DNA from: Firm-04 sp045596625
GTDB taxonomy: Bacteria; Bacillota; Clostridia; Oscillospirales; Ruminococcaceae
Direction: 5' to 3'
NCBI GenBank assembly: GCA_045596625.1
Contig: JAZOCU010000026.1
Span: 16,555 to 80,554, forward strand
DNA: 64,000 nt
The position numbers and the translations under genes are program-made. This document shows, in pieces, positions 44,308-50,635 of this stretch; the first letter of the stretch is position 1, and each line of letters starts with the position of its first letter. Under the pieces are notes generated by a model. It made no database searches and had not been told where the DNA came from. It saw only the letters and a list, made by a program, of their open reading frames with translations.

Positions 44308-44332
44308 AAAAAAGACACCTCCGCAAAGAGGT
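44308..44332 (-). terminator. short leader hairpin, possible attenuator
   Basis: On the minus strand ACCTC tttgcg GAGGT followed closely by six Ts lies at the very start of the predicted rpmG-operon transcript. Confidence 0.4.
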
Positions 44333-44338
44333 AGTACA

Positions 44339-44367
44339 ATCATAACACAAAAAGCGGACTTTGTCAA
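44339..44367 (-). promoter_or_regulatory. promoter of the rpmG-secE-nusG-rplK-rplA operon
   Basis: Minus-strand TTGACA (44362-44367) and TATGAT (44339-44344), 17-base spacer. The -35 box lies within the loop of the ychF terminator. Confidence 0.8.
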
Positions 44368-44378
44368 GTCCGCTTTTT
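44349..44378 (-). terminator. ychF terminator
   Basis: Perfect 13-bp stem aaaaagcggactt/aagtccgcttttt with a four-base loop, T-run on the minus strand. Confidence 0.85.
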
Positions 44379-44468
44379 TGATTTTATGCCGTTTTTCCAT
44401 GCTTTTGGCGATTCTTACAAGAAACAGCGACGCAGCATCCGGTCGGATTGTCGGCTTTGTATGCAGAT

Positions 44469-45563
44469 TTACGAGGTGAAATGGAAGGTGATGATATCAC
44501 CGTCGGCGACCTCATAGGTTTTGCCTTCCATTCGCACAAGACCTTTTTCCTTCGCAACGCTGATGCTGCCGTTTGCCATGAAGTCATCAAAAGCAATGAC
44601 TTCGGCACGGATAAAGCCTTTTTCGAAATCGGTATGGATTTTTCCGGCTGCCTGCGGTGCTTTGGTTCCTTTGGTGATCGTCCATGCGCGGCATTCATCG
44701 CTGCCTGCGGTGAGGAAGGAGATCAGACCCAGCAAAGCATAACTTGCTTGGATGATACGGCTCAGACCCGATTCCTGCAGTCCCAGCTCTTCGAGGAACA
44801 TCGCCTGATCCTCTTCGCTCATGCCGGAGATTTCAGCCTCGATCTGTGCGCAGATCGGGAATACGGCAGCTTGTTCTGCGGCAGCAATCGCTTGGACAGC
44901 CTGATAATGGGGATTGTTTTCATAATCGGAAGAGAAATCCGCTTCCGAGAGATTGGCGGCATAGATGACAGCCTTTGCGGTGAGGAAGGGTGTTTCGATC
45001 AGCATAGCAAACTCTTCCTCGGAACAATCGAAGCTGCGGACGGGATTGCCTTCGGTAAGATGTTCCAGCAGACGTTCCATGACAGCGACATCGGCCAGAT
45101 ACTTCTTATCGCCTTTTGCGAGCTTTTTAGTGCGGTCAATACGGCGTTCCAGCAGCTCAATATCGGAAAAGATCAGCTCCAGATTGATGACTTCCACATC
45201 ACGGGCGGGATCCACCGAGCCGTCAACGTGTACGATGTTATCGTCCTCAAAGCACCGTACCACATGGATGATCGCATCCATTTCCCGGATATCCGCAAGA
45301 AAACGGTTGCCCAGACCTTCGCCCTTGGAAGCACCCTTTACCAGACCTGCGATATCGACAAACATAAGGGTTGCGGGCGTGAATTTTTTTGGTTGATAGC
45401 ATTTTGCCAGCGCATCCAGACGGGAATCGGGCACTGAAACGATACCTACGTTCTTATCAATGGTGCAGAAAGGGTAGTTTGCGGATTCCGCACCGGCGTT
45501 GGTAAGTGCATTGAACAGCGTGCTTTTTCCTACGTTGGGCAGACCAACCATACCAAGTTTCAT
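44469..45563 (-). CDS. ychF: redox-regulated ATPase/GTPase YchF (Obg family)
   Basis: A 364-residue P-loop protein: MKLGMVGLPNVGKSTLFNALT, the switch region DIAGLVKGASKGEGLGNRFLA, a coiled-coil insert and C-terminal TGS domain (MEGKTYEVADGDIITFHF). YchF prefers ATP in characterised members and is linked to stress responses and ribosome binding. GGAGG lies before the ATG at 45563. Confidence 0.97.
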   Translation of the reverse strand: MKLGMVGLPNVGKSTLFNALTNAGAESANYPFCTIDKNVGIVSVPDSRLDALAKCYQPKKFTPATLMFVDIAGLVKGASKGEGLGNRFLADIREMDAIIHVVRCFEDDNIVHVDGSVDPARDVEVINLELIFSDIELLERRIDRTKKLAKGDKKYLADVAVMERLLEHLTEGNPVRSFDCSEEEFAMLIETPFLTAKAVIYAANLSEADFSSDYENNPHYQAVQAIAAAEQAAVFPICAQIEAEISGMSEEDQAMFLEELGLQESGLSRIIQASYALLGLISFLTAGSDECRAWTITKGTKAPQAAGKIHTDFEKGFIRAEVIAFDDFMANGSISVAKEKGLVRMEGKTYEVADGDIITFHFTS

Positions 45564-45651
45564 ATTATTTCCTCCATGATGCAGTATCTTTACACAAAGC
45601 ATCGCGCCGGCGCTGATGCAAGAGCCATCGGGCAGCCGACGCGAAGCACAT

Positions 45652-46338
45652 TTATTTTTTCCGTTTGATGAGTGTTCCCAGCAGGAAGCAGCCTGCTGCG
45701 GCAGCGGTGATGACCGCCGCTTTTTTCAATACGGATTTAGACAATGTTATAGTCTTTTTGCCTGTTTTCAGCACGAGGATATCCTTGTGTGAGCGATCCC
45801 AGCCATCGGGGAATACGATGTTATGCCGCTGCGGTCTGTCGTAATTTCTGGGGTCGGGTTCGAGTGCCTCGCAGGCAGCGATATTCAGATCGGGAATGCC
45901 GGCGATGGTGCATACGGCACCGCAGGCGACAAAACGGAAGGTCAGTGCTTCAGCCGCCGCCGGTGCCACAAAAGGAATGGCATACAGCAGCCAGCCGTTC
46001 TTTTCAAGCACAGGCTTTGTGAAATCACGATTGAGTTTGAAGGTGAGACGGTCCTCCCAGTTATCACCGAAAATCTCCAGATAGCACACTTCGTCATAGC
46101 GATCGTTTTCGCCGCCGTTGAGCCAGAAGCAGAAGCGATATTCCTCGCCGGATTCGAGCCAGCCGCTTTCAATCGGAATTTTCGAGAGGATGCTTGTCCA
46201 GTTATACCACCAATCTGCCAGCTGCCAAGCTTCGGCAGGCTTACCGTCAAAGCCGGCAACGGTGAGCCGCTTTGCAATATTGGTGGGAATCATGGCATCG
46301 GGTTCCCAGCGTTCGGGACAAAAGAACAGATCTGCCAT
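45652..46338 (-). CDS. unknown protein with C-terminal membrane anchor
   Basis: A 228-residue protein with no signal peptide at the start (MADLFFCPERWEPDAM) and a roughly 180-residue beta-rich domain rich in Trp, Tyr and acidic residues. A single membrane helix with a basic end (ITAAAAGCFLLGTLIKRKK) lies at the C-terminus. This is tail-anchored topology, leaving the domain in the cytoplasm. I do not recognise the family. The ATG at 46338 is nine bases after GAAAGGCGG. Confidence 0.65.
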   Translation of the reverse strand: MADLFFCPERWEPDAMIPTNIAKRLTVAGFDGKPAEAWQLADWWYNWTSILSKIPIESGWLESGEEYRFCFWLNGGENDRYDEVCYLEIFGDNWEDRLTFKLNRDFTKPVLEKNGWLLYAIPFVAPAAAEALTFRFVACGAVCTIAGIPDLNIAACEALEPDPRNYDRPQRHNIVFPDGWDRSHKDILVLKTGKKTITLSKSVLKKAAVITAAAAGCFLLGTLIKRKK

Positions 46339-46385
46339 CAGAATCAACCGCCTTTCCGCACAGAATCATCTGTACATGATATTTT

Positions 46386-46415
46386 ATTGTATCATATACA
46401 GGGTGATATTGTCAA
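46386..46415 (-). promoter_or_regulatory. promoter of the tail-anchored gene
   Basis: Minus-strand TTGACA (46410-46415) and TACAAT (46386-46391), 18-base spacer. Confidence 0.6.
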
Positions 46416-46438
46416 GGGTTACGAGGCGTTCTGCCGAG

Positions 46439-46478
46439 AAAAAAAGTAGCCCCATCTGCAGAGAACAGCAGCATGGGG
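46439..46478 (-). terminator. terminator downstream of the SASA esterase gene
   Basis: On the minus strand CCCCATgCTGC pairs with GCAGATGGGG and is followed by ctac and seven Ts. The stretch 46479-46659 between it and the esterase stop holds other hairpins but no gene. Confidence 0.65.
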
Positions 46479-46659
46479 CGCCCATGGGGCAAAGGGTGTT
46501 TTTCGGAGAACACAATGTCGATCTGACGATCAGACTGCTTTGCAATCTGATAGATCCAGTATAGCACAGCTGCCCTGTCGGACATTGTCGAAACAGGGCA
46601 GCAGATTTCATTTTTTTGCATCGAAACCGGCAGCGGTTTGAAAAAACAGTCGCTGATGT

Positions 46660-48174
46660 TCAGAACGCATCGGTGCGATGGGTGCGGAAGGGCATAAGAG
46701 GCAGACCGTTTTGGCCGTAGATATGTACTTCTGTAAAATTTGACCAAGCATAGCGTGCATAGCAGGGTGTCGATACCTCTTCTGCGGTCAGCAGGATCTT
46801 TTCTTCCATAAGCACTGCCGTTGCCGGATAGAAGCAGCGGTCTTCGCCGGCAAGCATAAAGCCTGTGGGTTCGCCATGCAGCGCAAAACCTTGTGCAGCA
46901 TTTTCAATACGGATGACCATGGTGCTGCCGATGACATAATGATCCCGATACATAGGGGCGCAGGCATCTTCTTTGCCGATAATGCCATAGACCTCGCAGA
47001 GTGCCTGTAATGCCAGACGCTCTCCTACGGTTTTCTTTTCGGTGGGATGGATATTATCCAGCTCGCCGCAATCGGCAAGCACCGCAAGTCCCGTGTGTTT
47101 CAGAGCGTGGTAAACATCTGCCTGCGCTTCTCTGATTTTACACCAGTGCTGATAATCGGGATCGTGCCGATAACGGAACATGGGGAGCTGTACATTCAGG
47201 AAGGGCAGGGTAGGATCCTGCCAGTCGCTGCGCCATTTTCCGATCAAAGCTGACAGCAGCAGGGCGTAGGTATCGGGACGGTGATCGTCGGATTCTCCTT
47301 GATAATAGAGAAATCCCCGCAGCGTATAGGGGCAGACTCTTGACAGCATGGTCTCATACAGTCCGCCGGGGCGATATTCGTTTTTGGGCCCCATCGGGCC
47401 GGGATAGCGGGATTCACCGCAGACTTCCAGGACTCGATCCCATGAACAGCTGGGTTCGTTGGCATAGCATTCTCCGCAGCGGATGTTCCATGCATCCTGA
47501 TATACAATATAATCATCGTATTCCCGGATATGCTCTTCGAGAGATTTTCCCTCCATGGCAGCATCGTAGTCCTTCAGATAGGGATGCAGGGTGGGGTGCT
47601 CCTCCAGCGTTTCTCTCGGGATCCATGCACTGGCAGAGGTGCCGCCCCAGTTGCAGCCGATAAGGCCCACAGTGACATCCATCGTCTTTGCGATCTGCAG
47701 TGCGAAATACAGGCCGACGGCTGACCATGCACGGGAAGCTTCCGGAGAAGCTTCGCTCCAGCAGGTATTGCGTTCGATGGCTTCGAACTGTTCATCCTTG
47801 ATGCGCTGCTTGGGTGTATAGTAGAAGCGTACACCGCAATCGGGTGTTAATGTTTGCAGCAGTGTTTCGCCGTTTTGTTCACTGTGGATCTCGAATTCCA
47901 TATTGCTTTGACCGCCGCAGAGCCATACTTCGCCAATGGCGATATTGGTGAATGTGATGGTATCGGCAGTGCCTCGGATGGTCATGGTCAGTCCCACGGC
48001 AGCAGACATGGGCGGGAGTATGGCTTGCCATCGGTTTTCTTTGGCAGTGACCGTGACTGAAGAATCCCCTAATGTGATGCAGATCTGTTCGCCGGTGACG
48101 GCATCGCCCCAGATGCGGATGGGCTTTTCCCGCTGGAGCACCATATTATGACTGAAGATTGCAGCAGTACGCAT
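46660..48174 (-). CDS. sialate O-acetylesterase-type (SASA domain) carbohydrate esterase
   Basis: A 504-residue SGNH-superfamily esterase. GEVWLCGGQSNMEFEI holds the nucleophile Ser, GFLYYQGESDDHRP the oxyanion Gln-Gly-Glu block, and DNIHPTEKKTVGERLA the Asp-His pair. An N-terminal beta domain and C-terminal beta domain frame the catalytic part, as in this family. There is no signal peptide (MRTAAIFSHNMVLQREKP), so it acts inside the cell on imported acetylated sugars or oligosaccharides, possibly xylo-oligosaccharides in place of sialic acid. GGAGG lies upstream of the ATG. Confidence 0.88.
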   Translation of the reverse strand: MRTAAIFSHNMVLQREKPIRIWGDAVTGEQICITLGDSSVTVTAKENRWQAILPPMSAAVGLTMTIRGTADTITFTNIAIGEVWLCGGQSNMEFEIHSEQNGETLLQTLTPDCGVRFYYTPKQRIKDEQFEAIERNTCWSEASPEASRAWSAVGLYFALQIAKTMDVTVGLIGCNWGGTSASAWIPRETLEEHPTLHPYLKDYDAAMEGKSLEEHIREYDDYIVYQDAWNIRCGECYANEPSCSWDRVLEVCGESRYPGPMGPKNEYRPGGLYETMLSRVCPYTLRGFLYYQGESDDHRPDTYALLLSALIGKWRSDWQDPTLPFLNVQLPMFRYRHDPDYQHWCKIREAQADVYHALKHTGLAVLADCGELDNIHPTEKKTVGERLALQALCEVYGIIGKEDACAPMYRDHYVIGSTMVIRIENAAQGFALHGEPTGFMLAGEDRCFYPATAVLMEEKILLTAEEVSTPCYARYAWSNFTEVHIYGQNGLPLMPFRTHRTDAF

Positions 48175-48206
48175 AAAGGAAGCCTCCGTTTTTTATGATT
48201 TGTGAT

Positions 48207-48235
48207 ATTATAGCATATTGCCGGACAAAGTGCAA
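48207..48235 (-). promoter_or_regulatory. promoter of the SASA esterase gene
   Basis: Minus-strand TTGCAC (48230-48235) and TATAAT (48207-48212), 17-base spacer. Confidence 0.75.
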
Positions 48236-48354
48236 GAGGAAAACCTTATCCGATCATTTTCGTTTGCATAATGAAAAACGATATGCAGAAGGCAACGGAC
48301 TCCTTTGAGGAAATCGGGAAGATGCGGCGCTGAGAAAAACAAAACAAGTTGCTT

Positions 48355-48383
48355 GTATATTTTCACCGGATCCGGTAAGAATA
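48355..48383 (+). promoter_or_regulatory. sigma-F-like forespore promoter
   Basis: GTATA at 48355-48359, a 14-base spacer, and GGTAAGAATA at 48374-48383 fit the Bacillus sigma-F pattern GYATA and GGNNANANTR. The gene 58 bases downstream resembles spoIIQ, a sigma-F gene in Bacillus. Confidence 0.55.
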
Positions 48384-48440
48384 CTTGCGGAAGCCCATCA
48401 AGGGACATAAGGATTCCATATACAGAAAGGTGATCTCATT

Positions 48441-49211
48441 ATGAATACTACCAAACACACAGCCATGTCCGGCAAAGGTTTTTATGTGGCATTATCGTTA
48501 TGCGTTGCAATGGTAGGCGCGGCATGCTGGTATGCTTATACCGAAACCGGAAAGCCCAAAAGACCTGCCGTCTCCGAAAGCAGCGTTTCCGATGGGGCGG
48601 CTGTCACCACTGTGGCTGAAGCCACATCGACTGTGCCGCAAATGACTGAAACCACTGCGGCATCTGCAACAGTCACAATGCCCTCCGGAACCGGCATTGC
48701 TGCAACATCGGCGGCACAGGATGTGCTTGCGATGTTTCCGCCAAAGACATCTACAACTGCAACGACGATCGTGACAGCACAGACCACTGCATCGGCAGAA
48801 CACCCTGTTTATCCGGTTTCCGGTGAGATCCTGCAGCCCTTTTCCAACGGTGAGCTGGTAAAATCGTCTACCACAGGTGTTTGGCAGACGCATAATGGTG
48901 TGGATCTTGCTGCGGCAGCCGGCACGGAAGTATACGCCATTGCCGATGGCACAGTAACGGCAGTGGAACGGGATCCGCTATGGGGCGTTTGCGTTACGAT
49001 CCTTCATGCGGACGGCCTTGTTTCGCGATACTGCGGTCTCAATGAGGGATTGACAGTCAGCGCCGGTGAGGTGCTGGAACGCGGTAAGGCCATTGGTGCC
49101 GTAGGGGACACGGCGGATGCGGAATCGGCTATGGAATCACATCTGCATTTTGAACTGCTGCAAAATGAGCGCTATATTGATCCCATTGCCTATCTTGACG
49201 ATAAAAACTGA
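48441..49211 (+). CDS. spoIIQ: M23 family metallopeptidase, SpoIIQ-like
   Basis: A 256-residue protein: short cytoplasmic start, one membrane helix at about 13-32 (GFYVALSLCVAMVGAACWYAY), a Thr/Ala-rich linker to about residue 120, and a C-terminal LytM domain with HNGVDLAAAAGTEVYAIADG and the HLHFEL motif. THNGVD followed by SHLHFE keeps both metal-site motifs. The pattern PFSNGELVKSSTTGVWQTHNGVDL resembles SpoIIQ, the forespore half of the channel with SpoIIIAH during engulfment. The upstream sigma-F-like promoter supports that. A generic cell-wall endopeptidase remains possible. AGAAAGGTGAT precedes the ATG. Confidence 0.72.
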   Translation: MNTTKHTAMSGKGFYVALSLCVAMVGAACWYAYTETGKPKRPAVSESSVSDGAAVTTVAEATSTVPQMTETTAASATVTMPSGTGIAATSAAQDVLAMFPPKTSTTATTIVTAQTTASAEHPVYPVSGEILQPFSNGELVKSSTTGVWQTHNGVDLAAAAGTEVYAIADGTVTAVERDPLWGVCVTILHADGLVSRYCGLNEGLTVSAGEVLERGKAIGAVGDTADAESAMESHLHFELLQNERYIDPIAYLDDKN

Positions 49212-49216
49212 AATAG

Positions 49217-49262
49217 CAAAAACGCCTCCGGAGTATGTATTGTACCCTCCGGAGGCGTTTTG
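49217..49262. terminator. bidirectional terminator between spoIIQ-like and DUF4352 genes
   Basis: Perfect 15-bp stem aaaacgcctccggag/ctccggaggcgtttt with T-runs on both strands. Confidence 0.88.
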
Positions 49263-49285
49263 ATGCTTGATATGACAGCCTGTGA

Positions 49286-49921
49286 TCAGCTGAAGCTTTC
49301 GGTATAATGAGTGAGCTTGGATTCATCAATGGTAAAGAGCACCTTATCATTGCTGTAATATTTATAGGGGATATATGCGACCGTCAGCTCCTTCCATGAA
49401 GCAGGCGCCAGCATATAGACATATCCCTTGAGCGTTTCGCCGGACTTGATCGGTGAATTGAAGCTCTGCAGATCGCTCCCGATTTTGGTGTAGTATTTTC
49501 TGGCGAAAATGGAAGCGGTGGTGCTGCGGGTCATGGAGTCATCCTCCTCGCCCTCTTTGGCACAGATAAAGTGGGTAAGGGTATTGCAGTCCAAGGTGTT
49601 ATCGCCATTATTGACGATCGTCATTTCTGCGCAGAGCACACGGCCGCCCGTACCGCCGGCGACATCGATCTCAACGACCTTATCCAGTGTTACGGAAATC
49701 TTTTCCTGATAATTGACAGTATCTCCGATCGCAGCTTCCGTGGTCTCGCCCTTTACGGAAGGATCAATGGGATTTTCGGGTACTGTGGGAGCATATGCCG
49801 TTACAGCGGGCTTGCTGTTTTCATCGGGTGTGTTGCTGCGGTCGCAGGATGCAAATGTCAGGGCAGAGCCGAGTACAGCAGCGCAAAGCAGCAGTGCTGC
49901 GGAACGTTTCATGAATCTCAT
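49286..49921 (-). CDS. DUF4352-like lipoprotein
   Basis: A 211-residue lipoprotein: MRFMKRSAALLLCAAV, then a cysteine in TFASCDRS at about residue 26. After a Pro/Asn-rich linker the domain starts GDTVNYQEKISVTLDKVVEI and continues with CAEMTIVNNGDNTLDCN, as in DUF4352 immunoglobulin-like domains. AAGGAGG lies before the ATG. Function unknown. Confidence 0.78.
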   Translation of the reverse strand: MRFMKRSAALLLCAAVLGSALTFASCDRSNTPDENSKPAVTAYAPTVPENPIDPSVKGETTEAAIGDTVNYQEKISVTLDKVVEIDVAGGTGGRVLCAEMTIVNNGDNTLDCNTLTHFICAKEGEEDDSMTRSTTASIFARKYYTKIGSDLQSFNSPIKSGETLKGYVYMLAPASWKELTVAYIPYKYYSNDKVLFTIDESKLTHYTESFS

Positions 49922-50069
49922 AGATTCCTCCTTGATTTTTCAGACTTGAAACTGTATGTGAATATGACGTATTGCTGTAATACGAACAGTAGCAGTATGG
50001 AAAACGGAAACGGCGGTAGCCTGCGCTGCCGCCGCCAAACCGTACCCTTTTTGGATGCGTGTTCCCGGA

Positions 50070-50240
50070 TTATGCCTGCTGAGGAGCAGAAACGGGACAA
50101 GCCTCGGCGCAAGCGCCGCACTCGATGCAGGTGTCAGCATTGATTGCATACTTGCCATCGCCCTCGGCAATTGCCTCAACGGGGCAAGCATCAACACAGG
50201 CACCGCACTGGATGCACTCGTCAGAAATGATGTATGCCAT
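50070..50240 (-). CDS. 2[4Fe-4S] ferredoxin
   Basis: A 56-residue clostridial ferredoxin: MAYIISDECIQCGACVDACP carries the first CxxCxxCxxxC cluster motif and DTCIECGACAEACP the second. It is the low-potential electron carrier for enzymes such as hydrogenase and pyruvate:ferredoxin oxidoreductase, and could feed the acyl-CoA dehydratase activase. GGAGGT precedes the ATG. It is monocistronic with its own promoter. Confidence 0.98.
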   Translation of the reverse strand: MAYIISDECIQCGACVDACPVEAIAEGDGKYAINADTCIECGACAEACPVSAPQQA

Positions 50241-50635
50241 AATGATTGTACCTCCGTATTTATTTTCCGACCGTTGCGGATGCGATGATCGGTCATCTCC
50301 TATTGTATCATAAATCTGAAAAAATGCAAGAGCTTTTTCAAAAAAATATCATGGAATCATCTGTAAAGCTTGGATTTCGCAATTTTATACAAACAAAGTT
50401 CGATTTCGCAATAAAATTCCATCCCTCTTGTATAGAATGCCGAATTTTTTTGAAAAAGAAGAAAAGACTTTTTACTATCTTGACAAGTTCTGTGAGATTT
50501 GTTATAATATTCTAATATAGAAAAGTGTGGATAGATGAAGTCTGTCTGCGTTGCCGATTATGGCGTTTGATGAAAATCCGCAGCATAACAGAGAGAATAT
50601 TTTCTTTGCAATGCTGTCAGAAAGGCGGAAAAACA
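50241..50635. other. divergent regulatory region ferredoxin / eight-gene locus
   Basis: Holds the ferredoxin promoter (minus strand TTGCAT 50324-50329, TACAAT 50302-50307, 16-base spacer), an AT-rich stretch, the promoter at 50480-50508 and a leader of about 120 bases for the binding-protein gene. No further gene is seen. Confidence 0.65.
50480..50508 (+). promoter_or_regulatory. consensus promoter of the eight-gene ABC locus
   Basis: TTGACA and TATAAT match the consensus perfectly with a 17-base spacer. Confidence 0.88.

Larger units (their letters stand above)
44151..44468. other. leader of the rpmG operon and ychF 3' region
   Basis: Contains the operon promoter, the ychF terminator that overlaps it, an early leader hairpin and about 170 untranslated leader bases in front of rpmG. 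No gene or tRNA is seen. Confidence 0.7.
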
